Shown here: piece by piece, positions 17,368 to 27,491 of the stretch
Position numbering within the stretch: the first letter of the stretch is position 1
Layout: each line of letters opens with the position of its first letter
From: Aphanomyces cochlioides
Lineage: Eukaryota > Oomycota > Saprolegniomycetes > Saprolegniales > Verrucalvaceae
DNA length: 64,000 bases
NCBI GenBank assembly: GCA_019828595.1
Contig: JAHQRK010000008.1
Span: 2,480,001 to 2,544,000, forward strand
Direction: 5' to 3'
Translations under genes and position numbers: made by a program
Notes under the pieces: generated by a model
Seen by the model: the letters and a program-made list of their open reading frames with translations, nothing else
What the model was told of the DNA's origin: nothing
Databases searched by the model: none

Positions 17368-20311
17368 ATGGATTCGGAAGCGTTGGCAGCGTCGATTGTG
17401 GCGCAAGGCGATAAGGTTCGCGCGCTGAAAGCGCAAAAAGCGCCCAAAGAAGAGGTAATTCCATACATTGAAAATTCCTGGACCTTGAGAGTAGGTCATG
17501 GAAGCGGTTAACGGCTTGTTGGCCTTGAAACAGCAATTTAAAGACGTGACTGGGGCCGATTATGTCGATCCAAACGCCAAACCCATGGAAAAGCCAAAGG
17601 CGAAAGAAGCTGCTCCTACTGCCCCACAAGCTCCCGCTGATCCTAACAAGAAGAGTAAGAAGGAACTCAACAAGGAAAAGAAGAAGGAAAAGAAGGCTGC
17701 TTTCAAGGATGGTGGAGCCGCACCAGCGGCACCTGCCGAGTCTACTCCTGCCCCTGCTGCTACCCCAGCACAAAAAAAGCCAGCTGCTGCTAAAGCTAAC
17801 ACCACCGTCTTTGTGCAACCACCTCCTGCTGCTACGGAAAAGCCTACAGTGTATTACACTTCATCCCATCTTCCCCGCGCATCTTATGCCGTCGCCAAGT
17901 TGCTCCAAGATGCTGCTGGCCTCGATGTTGCCTTCACAACGATGCAAATCCCTCGTGCACTCCCTGCTTTGGTATTGCCAACTGGCAAGGTAAAAAATTC
18001 ATTTCATGGATTTCCCACGGAGACTAAATTACTCTAGTTAATCAATGGAGACATGCCCATTGCGCAATATTTCAGCCGCATCGCGCCCGATGCAGGTTTG
18101 TACGGTGCTGCCACTGATCCAGTCTTGATGGGTGAAATTGACACCTGGATTGGCTACGCGCAAACCCATATTCATGCCACTACCCTGCCCAGCGATTTCT
18201 TGAACAGTGTCTTGGCTGATCGCACATTCCTTGTTGGTTTTGGACTCACTTTGGCCGATATTGCTGTCTACTCTGCTCTTGTTGGCGTGCATTTCCAAGC
18301 TGATGGAGATGCTTATCCTCATTTGACTCGCTGGTTCACATACTTGGAACCAATCTTGGCCTCGGCTTCAAAGGATCTTGTCAAAGCTGAAACCAAGCCT
18401 GCTGCAGCCACGAACGGCAAGGCGAAGGAAGGCAAGGCTGAACCTTTTGTCTCCCAAAAGGGCAAGACCAGTGGCTCTTGCCCACCACTTGAAGGTGCCA
18501 TTGTTGGCCAAGTCGTGACACGTTTCCCCCCAGAACCAAGTGGTTACTTGCATATCGGACACATTAAGGCGTGCTTGCTCAACGACTATTATGCTCGTCA
18601 CTACCAAGGCAAACTTATTGTCCGTTTCGATGACACGAACCCCTCCAAAGAAAAGGAAGAGTTTGAACAATCGATCCTTGACGATTTGCGACGCTTGGAC
18701 GTAAGATATGATTGCGCTCGCGCAGGAAAGTCTCATTTCATCTTTGTAGATTATCCCCGACAAAGTTACTTACACTTCGGACAGTTTTGATATAATCATT
18801 GACTACGCGCGCCAATTGATTCGTGAAGGCAATGGCTACATGGACAATACTCCTCAAGAGCAAATGCGCGACGAACGCATGAACGGTATCGAATCGGTCA
18901 ACCGTAACCAGTCAGTCGAAGTCGCCTTGGACTTGTTCGAAAAGTTGCTCAAGGCCGATCCTTCTGCCGATGGCTATTGCTTGCGCGGTAAGATCGACAT
19001 GCAAGCAAAGAACAAGACACTCCGCGATCCTGTCTTTTTCCGCGCCAACGTACGTCAGTCATCCCTGTGGAATTTCACGCAGACTTTCTATTTTCTAGAC
19101 GAAAGACCCTCACCACCGCACCGGCACGAAGTACAAGGCTTATCCTACGTACGATTTTGCCTGCCCAATTGTCGATTCCATCGAAGGTGTGACGCACGCC
19201 CTTCGTACGACGGAATACAATGACCGTGCTGCCCAATATCAATGGGTGCTTGAAATCCTCAAGCTCCGCCCTGTGCGCATTCACGAATTCGCTCGCTTGA
19301 ACTTTGTCCACTCTGTCTTGAGTAAGCGAAAGTTGCAATGGTTTGTTGATCATGGTCACGTTGAGGGATGGTAAGAGTTCTGTTCGGAATTATTCTAATG
19401 ATCGATTTACAGGTATGATCCACGTTTCCCAACGGTGCAAGGTGTGCTCCGTCGTGGTGTCACGGTCGAAGGTCTTCGTGAATTTATCATTAGCCAAGGT
19501 GCCTCGCGACGTATTACCGATATGGAATGGGATAAGTTTTGGACGATCAACAAGAAAATCATTGATCCCGTGGCGCCACGATTCTTCGCTTTGGACGCCA
19601 ACCGCGCTGTCCGTCTGACTGTCCATGGTTTGCCATTTACTGGTGTCCAAGGCTTCGCGACACCATTGCACCCCAAGAACCCTGATATTGGTACCAACAT
19701 CAAGCGTTTGGGCAGTGAATTGCTCATTGAACGCGACGATGCCAATGAATTCGTCGTCGGCGAAGATGTTACCTTGATGCGGTATGTTCTCGTCGAAACC
19801 TTGACTTGGAATCTAATTTTTGTGTTTAGATTTGGCAACGTGACTATTACATCGATTGTCAAGTCCAAGGAGGGTGAAATTGTCGCTGTTGAAGCTCAAA
19901 ACCACCCAGAAGGCGACTTTAAGTCAACCAAGCTCAAGATTACATGGTTGGCGCATGTGGTACGAACTTTGAAGCTAGTCTACCAGAGTTTGATTGATAT
20001 TCACCCTCTAGGACGATGTCGTGCACGCTACGCTCGTCGAATTTGATCACTTGATTAGCAAGCCCAAGTTGGAAGAAAGCGACAACTTCCAAGACCACTT
20101 GACGCCCGTCACGCGTGCTGAAATGCACGCAATCGGTGACCATGGCCTTCGCAACCTCCAAGCTGGTCAAGTCATTCAGCTCGAACGTCGTGGCTATTTC
20201 CGAGTGGATGAACCTTACATTTCCAAGGACCGACCGCTTGTGCTCTTTATGATTCCCGATGGCAAGCAGCGCGCGATGTCAACTTTGTCGACCAACTTGG
20301 CCCATCGTTAA
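17368..20311 (+). CDS. Cytosolic glutamyl-tRNA synthetase with N-terminal WHEP and GST-like domains
   Basis: Charges tRNA-Glu with glutamate in the cytosol. Eight exons (17368-17454, 17495-17989, 18038-18700, 18750-19049, 19099-19370, 19413-19781, 19830-19959, 20012-20311) encode 871 residues. Residues about 1-55 form a WHEP domain ([13 protein letters not shown], then [17 protein letters not shown]), a tRNA-binding helix pair. A Lys/Ala/Pro-rich linker follows, then a GST-like domain ending around [10 protein letters not shown], used in multisynthetase assembly. The class I core has the HIGH motif in [15 protein letters not shown] and the KMSKS equivalent LSKRKL. The motif [20 protein letters not shown] marks the archaeal/eukaryotic GluRS family. 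The anticodon-binding beta-barrels follow, ending at [12 protein letters not shown]. No ProRS half is present, so it is not an EPRS fusion. Introns are 40-52 bp. Confidence 0.95.
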
Positions 20312-21638
20312 GAGTTGCAAGACATCGTTGGAAGATTCTAGTTCGTTCTAACCACCACAATCTAGTTGCTTTTGACGACATAAAAGACGCAAGTTGCTGA
20401 TAACTTGTCCATCCACAGTGTACTTGAAGCACTCAATTGCAGCATATAAATCATGCAAGAAACGACTTGAAGGAGCGAAAAATGACATAAATCCTGCTTC
20501 GATTGAAAAAAAAATTAAAGCTTAACTTTATTTATTTTTTCACAAGCGGCTGGAAGCTGCATATATTCAGCCATCCTTTCGAGGATTATATGGTATGACA
20601 AAATGAAGCACAGCACGACACGACCATCGACAGCCGATTTCAAAGTGTGGCGTGATGATTTCTCGACGAATTGCCAGATCAAAGCGCCAAACCCTGATCG
20701 CCACGATCACTTTTATTCCAGTGCAGGAAGAAAGTCCCGCAATGCACTATGTGACGATTGCGGGACTGATGACGGTATACTCTGGAATCTGAGCCATCTA
20801 CAGCGATTGGGCAATAGTTGAAGCGAACATATACAACCAAAAGTGACAAAAGTCTCCATAGATGGAAATTGTCCTTGACAAGATATCAAGTTTCAAAGTT
20901 TCAAGTCCTGCAAACACTGACGAGTTTATTCCAAGAGGCGAAGGCAAGATGTGAAAGATGTGAGCGCACACGACTCCAAAGACAAGCACCACTCTGAAGG
21001 TATTTTTGTGACTTTGACATTTGGATTCTCGCCTGGTCTTCTGCAGCTGACCTGAAGGCTCATTTTAATGAGACGGTAAAGTGGGGCAATGCAGTGCGGT
21101 GAACGCTGAGAATTGCTAAACCAAAACAAATTCAAGCAACACGAATACGACAAACATGCTGTCTTACCTTGAAGTGGACTCATGGTTGATACTGCGGCTC
21201 GCCTCGCCATTTACTGTACTGGCCTTGTGATGAATTCCAACGGACTTCCTTCCATGGACTTCACTCCATTTCAAAGTCTCGTCACAGAGACGGCCAAGTC
21301 AAGATAATCAAGCTCATTGCTGGTACTTTCCAGTACTAGTACAACTGAATAACAGTGTATAGGCAGGCCGGGATTGTCATGTGGAATCTGTACACTGCTG
21401 GAAGAAATACCAGCCCAATTTCATGTCAAGAAGTCGAATGAACGCTGCCCACCAATGATCGTACATGAAGTCTCAACTGAGGGGCCACATCGCTGGAAAA
21501 CTATTTAAATTAATATTTATAATATTGTGCTTTTGATACAAAATTGTGAGGAACGGTTTGAATCGACCGAGGTTTCGAATCGATTCCGAATCGAACGGGC
21601 TTCTCTGATTGGCTAGAATTAAACTTTAAAATTAGTCA
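20312..21638. other. Intergenic, no gene recognised
   Basis: Short frames on both strands (20603-20821 plus, 20926-21210 minus) lack starts, domains or splice chains. From about 21490 the sequence becomes AT-rich with repeated TCGAATCGATT-like words leading into repeat copy B. I see nothing else. Confidence 0.35.
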
Positions 21639-21775
21639 GCCAATCAGAATCGATCAGCCACCTAACTCACGCAAAACACACACTGACACACACCACTTCA
21701 GTATCATGAAATCGATTTGAAAATGAATTCGCTTTTTGGTCAAAACCACAAATTTGGTTGAAAATGACAATATTT
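21639..21775. repeat. Dispersed AT-rich repeat, copy B
   Basis: Starts with GCCAATCAGAATCGATCAGC, continues with GCAAAACACACACTGACACA and ends in TTTTTGGTCAAAACCACAAA...TTGAAAATGACAATAT. It has the same block order as copies A (76) and C (21982). It lies 343 bp from copy C in the same orientation. Confidence 0.6.
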
Positions 21776-21981
21776 TTATGGAATATTGACACAACTTTTG
21801 GCCGTTGAGTTTTTATCAAAAGTCACAAAATCGAACTTGCGCGCTTTCGCCATGACGAAGAGGATGGAAGCTTGACATGGAATGCACTGCACAACTTTGT
21901 TCGAATATATTGTCAATTTCATTCGAAATTGTGGGGGGTCCGAAATGTATCGATTTTTCAAATCGATCTGCAAATCGCTCA

Positions 21982-22160
21982 GCCAATCAGAATCGAGTAT
22001 GTACCTAATTCAGGCAAAACACACCCAGACACACGTGTAATTAATTTGGGACGTTTGCCATACTTTTCATTTATACTTGACTTCAATATGATCGAATCGA
22101 TTTGGAATCGAATTCGATTTTGGTAAAAAAATAATAATTTGGGTGAAAAAGACAATATAA
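21982..22160. repeat. Dispersed AT-rich repeat, copy C
   Basis: Starts with GCCAATCAGAATCGAGTATG, continues with GGCAAAACACACCCAGACAC and ends in GATTTTGGTAAAAAA...GGGTGAAAAAGACAATATAA. It ends about 150 bp before the ankyrin gene start, so it could supply promoter sequence (CCAAT box) to that gene. Confidence 0.6.
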
Positions 22161-22308
22161 TACAGGATATTATATTATAGAGTTTTCCTAATGAGAGTTT
22201 GGCCTAGAGTGGCAACATATTATTTTCGAGCAATTTCTCTCAACTTATTCTGACAGCTCATCATTTTCCGATTGTCTCTTCGCATGCGACTCGTTGGTGG
22301 TGCTGTGC

Positions 22309-23405
22309 ATGAAGAAGTTGAACACTTCAAAGCAAGTTTTTGCTGATGCCGCGACTGCTGTCCTGACCAATCCTGCGCTCTGGCCATGTCTTGCGGCCTT
22401 TCAATGCGGCCTGCCTCGTCATTTCTACCCGATTGTCCACGCCATCCGCCATCTTGGACGTCTCCAATACGTTCCGCATCGCTTTGCAGCGGCGGAGCAG
22501 TTTCAAACGCACTCGAGCTGTGCCTACTCGGCTTGGTTTGCGCTCTATGGACTCGCTGCTGTCGCTCGATTGTATGCTGAATGTGGAGACGCGACCATTG
22601 TGTTTGCCGCCTTCATTGGACACCTCCCAACGCTCGACTACATCTTCTCAGGTTGTTTGGAACTGCCTAACGCCATGATGGAGCTCGTGTGGAACTACGC
22701 AGCACGAAATGGACATTTGCATGTGATTGAATACCTCCATCAACATCGATTCCAAGGATGTTCAGCGCATGTGATGGACACAGCGGCTGCCAATGGACAC
22801 CTTGACATAGTCATGTTTCTTCATGAATTCCGAGGTGAAGGTAAACAACCGTAGGCCTTTCAACCGTCTGATAGAATTGAGTAGGCTGTACAAAGGATGC
22901 AATGGATGCAGCGTCGCTGCAAGGTTTCCTCGACATTGTCCAATTCCTCCATCTGCATCGTCATGAAGGCTGTACCAAGGTGGCCATGACATGGGCTGCT
23001 CGTCTGGACAAACTCCAAGTCGTCCGCTTTCTGAGCGAAAACCGAACGGAAGGTTGTACCAAGAAAGCTCTCGATTGGGCTGCCAAGCATGGTCACTTGA
23101 GTGTCGTCCAGTATCTCCATGCCAATCGTCATGAAGGTTGTCCCGACTCGGCCATTTTGGAAGCTGCCAAAGAAGGCCATGTAGACATTGTGCAGTATTT
23201 TGGTCTCCATGCCGGTGACGCATGGCTCCGTCGTGCCATGCAGCGAGCAGTTGGCACGGGGCAATTGTCTCTAGTCCAAATGCTAGTGGAGCAAGCATGC
23301 TGCGACGTTGGGATTGTTCACATGGGCTTGAACGCGGCTGTGGATCTTGGACACCAAGAAATTGTGCACTATTTAGCGCTGTGGCTGTCGCAAGTGGATG
23401 AATGA
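22309..23405 (+). CDS. Ankyrin-repeat protein (oomycete type)
   Basis: Two exons (22309-22840, 22885-23405) encode 350 residues. The start at ATG 22309 (MKKLNTSKQVF) is the first in-frame ATG; the frame stays open upstream without an ATG, so an extra 5' exon is possible. The N-terminus (VFADAATAVLTNPALWPCL) resembles the F-box-like head found in large oomycete ankyrin families. From about residue 130 there are six or seven degenerate ankyrin repeats with the signature NGHLHVIEYLHQHR / GCTKKALDWAAKHGHLSVVQ. Such proteins are thought to be interaction scaffolds; no partner is evident. The single 44-bp intron splits a Gly codon between repeats. Confidence 0.8.
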
Positions 23406-23628
23406 CCATGTGAATCTTGGATAACAGAGTCGACACAGCAGTAATCAAGGCTGGAAGAATTGGTCAGCATTCGGCAATCCAACGAGGCAGTCACTGGTTG
23501 GTAGTGGAGCAAGTCTCATTTATCATGCTGTTAAAGGTTGATAAAACGGTACCTCATTGAATGATTGCTTGGCTTCACTGTGATCAATTACAATGTTTTC
23601 ATCAAAGATGGTTGATTAGACAGTGGAT

Positions 23629-23649
23629 GGCTTCCAAAACCTTCGCAAA
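23629..23649. repeat. Left TIR of the Harbinger element
   Basis: This 21-bp sequence is identical to the reverse complement of 26285-26305. Confidence 0.85.
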
Positions 23650-23828
23650 CGCAATTTGCTACTGTTCGCAAATGAGACATTTTTCAAATAAAAATACAAT
23701 TCGCAAATTGCTCAGACCAAAAAACAATCTCAGCAATTTGCGAAATGCGAGCAAAAGACCTTTCTAAACGAGTACAAATTTGTGCGATTTTTTGTGAGTG
23801 GATATAAGTTGGCCATTTCGTGATTGAG

Positions 23829-24651
23829 ATGACCAAGGGTCGAGGAAAGGGGTGGTGCAGCGTCTCTGTCCATCTATTGCTGGATCAAATCGAGCAGATA
23901 TTGCCCGCTGGGCAATTAGAGTGGGCCAAAGTTGAAGAGGCCTACAACCGTGCGGCAAGCCAGTTCCCTTCACGAGATGTTGATGCACTCAAGCGAAAGT
24001 TTGCTCTTCTGAAGAACCACCCGAAGAAAACTGGTGAGCCTGATAGCCCCTCGGACGTGCGTCGTGCAAAGCGCTTATTTACCGACATTGAAAATCGAAT
24101 GTCAACGCTTTGCATGACGCAATTTGAATCGGAGAAAGGTACACGAGGATATGCAATGAATTCAATGATCCAATTCTTTAGAGGATGACAGCGAGGCAAG
24201 CGACAAAGAAAACGAAGAAGAGATCAATATAAATCAAGAAATAAATGTTGTTTCACAGGAAAAACCAAATCGAAGTGGCCTGAATCGTAGTGAACTCAGC
24301 GAGCTCAGCCAAATCCTTGGAAAAAGAAAGCAACCATCGACTTCAGGCTCGTCGTATGTTGCCAAAAAACGACAATCCTTGGACAAATTCATTGAAAGTG
24401 CCGCTTCAGCAGACACCAAAGCAACCACAGATCTCATGACTGTATTCATGATGATGGATGCACGAGCGGCTGAGCGAGAGGAAAGACGATATAAGCGTGA
24501 GCTGCAGTGGCGCATGGAACAATCTGCTCGAGAGGCGAAGCTCATTGAAGACCGACGCAAGGAAGACGATGAACGAAGAAAGCGTGAAGATCGACGAAAA
24601 GAATTACAGCTGATGATGTTGACAAAGTTCATGGAAAGACACTCGTCGTAA
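23829..24651 (+). CDS. Myb/SANT-like (DUF6818-type) DNA-binding protein of the Harbinger element
   Basis: Two exons (23829-24138, 24182-24651) encode 259 residues from ATG 23829. Residues about 10-90 form a trihelical Myb-like unit: LLLDQIEQILPAGQLEWAKV, then YNRAASQFPSRDVDALKRKF and KTGEPDSPSDVRRAKRLF, the pattern of the oomycete DUF6818 family. It is followed by an acidic stretch (EDDSEASDKENEEE) and a long charged coiled coil of the EERRYKRELQWRMEQSAREA type. In PIF/Harbinger transposons the second gene is a Myb-like protein that brings the transposase to the TIRs and into the nucleus. Placement between the TIRs and convergent with the transposase supports that role here. Confidence 0.75.
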
Positions 24652-24965
24652 ATTTAGGCATATTTGATTTGATAAGTTGCATAATATATGGATTTTGAAG
24701 CCGAATTTTCTACTAAATAGGTCAGTACAATTCCTATTTAGATCAAAAACTAGTTTAAAACAGGTAGAGTGATCTAATTAGGATATACATTTTAGGACTT
24801 TAACAAAAGCAACAGAAATTGAATTAAAATGCCATTTCATATATCGAAATTATATCTTTTTATTCGAAGTGTGCAGAGGTTAAGTACTTCCAGAGGCCAA
24901 ATCTAGGACAGATTAGGAGTCTACACGATTATGAAGGACAATTTTGAGATACAATTTTGACTATT

Positions 24966-25907
24966 TTAGACATCAAATACGTTCTTGATCTGACTTATGC
25001 CCGTCGTTCGAACACGGTAGTTGTAGAGTTTGAAGACATTCTTGAGGCGGACACGCCTAGTATCTGGTCGATAGGGCAAAGGGAGCTGTAGCTGTCTATA
25101 CACCTTTCCAACGGCACCCATGCCCCATTCAGCTGCTTGCCTGAGCGACGTGATGCAATCACTCATCGCTTGTAGTCCGCATCGACACTCCATCGGCTGA
25201 CGTTCCAGGTCTCCACTTTTCGAAGGGGTCACAATACGGCCAGTGCACCTTCCGTGTATCGGAAAAGCTGAGTCACAGGCAATCTTCATTCCCGAATCCA
25301 CAAGCAACGGGTCGACTAGGATATCTTGAAGGCCGCGACTCATGTCACCATCGTTCCATGAGCCAGGACAGTTGTGCTTGCACCAAATGAGCGTGCCGTC
25401 GAGACCAAAACACAGAACACCAGTGACAAAAACGCAATGTAGCCAACCTAGACCCCATAAGCTCGGGATAATTGCATTCATACCATTATATTGTGCGTTT
25501 TGGAGCTCAGTATGATATGGCTGATGGACTCTGAGGTTCTCCCCGTCTGCGAAGGCAAAGACGCCCGTCACGAGAGGCTCTCGTGCATTTGACTTGGACG
25601 CCCAGTATCTTTGAGTCGCCTTCGATGGCCATTTGACAGCGGGTTGTGGCAACTTGTCCAGTGCCCGTGAGAGAGCATGTTCAGCCTTATTGATTATTCT
25701 TGAGAACGTGCTGGGAGGGATCGCAAACAACTCTTGCAAAGTCTTAGGCTCTACTGCTGCCGTGTAGAAATGGAGAAGCATGCCTAGTACAGCGTGTTTG
25801 TGTTGAATTCGCGGTGGACGACCACTTTTTCCTGGTTTAGCCTTAACGATATACTCGACACTGAAAACGCGATGAAGTTCATCGAAGCCTTCAGGTGTCA
25901 ACGACAC
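24966..25907 (-). CDS. PIF/Harbinger-type DDE transposase
   Basis: About 313 residues of a DDE superfamily nuclease (DDE_Tnp_4 type). Visible: the N-terminal SLTPEGFDELHRVF and an HTH-like region (LLHFYTAAVEPKTLQELFAI); first Asp in FAFADGENLRVHQP; second Asp in CFGLDGTLIW with CPGSWNDGDM; ACDSAFPIHG; and the Glu region SLRQAAEWGMGAVGK. The listed 5' boundary is a GTG codon. The frame continues upstream with a family-like YASRNTPSFLTT but reaches a TAA near 25960 without an ATG, so the N-terminus needs an upstream exon or is frameshifted. It runs convergent to the Myb-like gene in the same element. Confidence 0.75.
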   Translation of the reverse strand: MSLTPEGFDELHRVFSVEYIVKAKPGKSGRPPRIQHKHAVLGMLLHFYTAAVEPKTLQELFAIPPSTFSRIINKAEHALSRALDKLPQPAVKWPSKATQRYWASKSNAREPLVTGVFAFADGENLRVHQPYHTELQNAQYNGMNAIIPSLWGLGWLHCVFVTGVLCFGLDGTLIWCKHNCPGSWNDGDMSRGLQDILVDPLLVDSGMKIACDSAFPIHGRCTGRIVTPSKSGDLERQPMECRCGLQAMSDCITSLRQAAEWGMGAVGKVYRQLQLPLPYRPDTRRVRLKNVFKLYNYRVRTTGISQIKNVFDV

Positions 25908-26284
25908 GGTTGTGAGGAATGAGGGTGTGTTGCGCGACGCGTACAGTGTGTACCATGGAGATTGTTATTGTTGCTTGAGCAGCGAAACGGCATGAACGAA
26001 ATTTCGTTCCTTCAGCGCCGATCTCAGTCGAAGGGCTGTTGCCTACGCTGGCGTTGCCGGTGCAGCCAAGTGAGTATGATCATGATGGCTTCCTTTGCTT
26101 GCATGCCAGCCAAAATGGAGATGAAAAACACTCAATATTACCAATTTATAGCCAATGAAATAGCTTCAAATAGAATAATATGCGAAGGTTTTGGTGGCTT
26201 CACTTTGTCATTTGCCTTGCATGTTCAAGTTTGTCAAATAAAAATATAATCATTATCCGGATGCGAAATGCGATTTAAATGGGT

Positions 26285-26305
26285 TTTGCGAAGGTTTTGG
26301 AAGCC
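26285..26305. repeat. Right TIR of the Harbinger element
   Basis: A perfect 21-bp inverted copy of 23629-23649. A partial second copy (GCGAAGGTTTTGGTGGCTTC) lies inside the element near 26189. Confidence 0.85.
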
Positions 26306-27491
26306 TTCCAGTATAGCAATCTCGGGGGGGGGGGAGGAATGAATGGGAGAGCTTTCGGAAGGACACATAATACATAGCTTCGTCATGACTACAGTGTTGA
26401 AGAGATGTTAGAAAAGGGTATGCGCACTAAGTACAGACAAACACCGAGTTGTTTGGGAACGACTTCATCCCAGAAGATGAAGAAAACCGTGTGCTGGTGG
26501 TGATCGCTGGCCTCAAAGTCGGTGATAACGTGACATCGTGTTCGACTTGCAGCTCCTCATGCAGTAATCTTTGCAGGAAACACCCATTTCGGCTGAGATA
26601 CAGTCCTATTCCTTCAAAGAAGATAGCGCTCCACGCTTGCTTGAGGCAGCTTTTCTGTCAAAATTGGTGATATCCACGTAATTGTTTCGACACAGCAACG
26701 AATTTATGTCTGAGGAATTCATGGAAGTCGACGACATTGACGACGAGAAGAAAACATCGCACTGCATGCACACTTGAGCACCATTGTCATCCGTAGATGT
26801 CGCTCGAATGTTAGCAAGCCAGCGGGTGGAAGTGCCAGCTGAAGACATCGAGAGAATATTATCAATTGAAACTTTGATTTTCAGGGAATACCGTTGGTTC
26901 AGTTGTTTTTTCGCTGAGAGCCTGGAGGGATTGCAACGATAATTAAATGTTGTCCATGGACGTATCTCGAAGCTCAACTAACGAGAGTTCAAATCTCGAG
27001 TTGGCAAGTCGACCTCTGTGCCTCCCAATCAGGTCAAGAGTACTGTAGCTGCTGCTGAAGATACTGACTTCGAATCTCCTGATGACTGACAACTTACCAC
27101 ACACCTGCACCATTGTCAACATGAGGACTCGTGCAATTTACCATAAGTATCAGAGCTTCTTTAGCCTGTGCACCTTGGAGTCAAGCATTCATTTATGGGA
27201 CGTCTCACGTGCGACTCTCTTCGATGTATCTTCCAGACGTCTGCCCTTTCTTGCGAATTCAAAAGTGCGCAAAATTTGAATCTCAAGTGAATCTTATATT
27301 ATTTAATGATATATTTCTAGAAATCCATACAAAATCTCAATCACTCCTTCAACATTTACACTAAAAAGCTCAAGAAGTAAAAATATTTTTCAAAAATATC
27401 TATTTTGAGGACAAATTTATATCGAACCTTGAAATAAAAATATTTTTTGGAAAAAAATTTGCTGCCAGTAATTTGAACGCTATTTTTAAAA
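26306..27491. other. Intergenic with a poly-G run and possible gene relics
   Basis: A run of 11 G lies near 26323-26333. Around 26700-26760 a short plus-strand frame (MSEEFMEVDDIDDEKKTS) looks like a piece of an acidic protein, but no gene structure can be built. From 27290 the DNA is AT-rich with AAAATATTTTT-type words up to the SAMHD1-like start. Nothing else is supported. Confidence 0.3.

Larger units (their letters stand above)
23629..26305. mobile_element. PIF/Harbinger DNA transposon with perfect TIRs
   Basis: A 2.68-kb element bounded by 21-bp perfect terminal inverted repeats beginning GGCTTCCAAAACCTTCGCAA. It carries the two-gene set of PIF/Harbinger transposons in convergent orientation: a Myb/SANT-like (DUF6818-type) protein on plus and a DDE_4-type nuclease on minus. 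Both ends also share subterminal words (TCAAATAAAAATA(C/T)AAT; TTCGCAAA-like motifs). I did not find a clean 3-bp target duplication right at the TIR ends. The transposase start is uncertain, so activity is doubtful. Confidence 0.75.

Noticed and set aside
17288..17818. Hydrophobic/Arg-rich minus-strand frame of 176 residues
   Set aside because: It is the antisense of the GluRS Lys/Ala linker and WHEP exon.
26960..27030. tRNA-like B box (GAGTTCAAATCTCG)
   Set aside because: There is no A box, no acceptor stem and no anticodon arm at the right distance.
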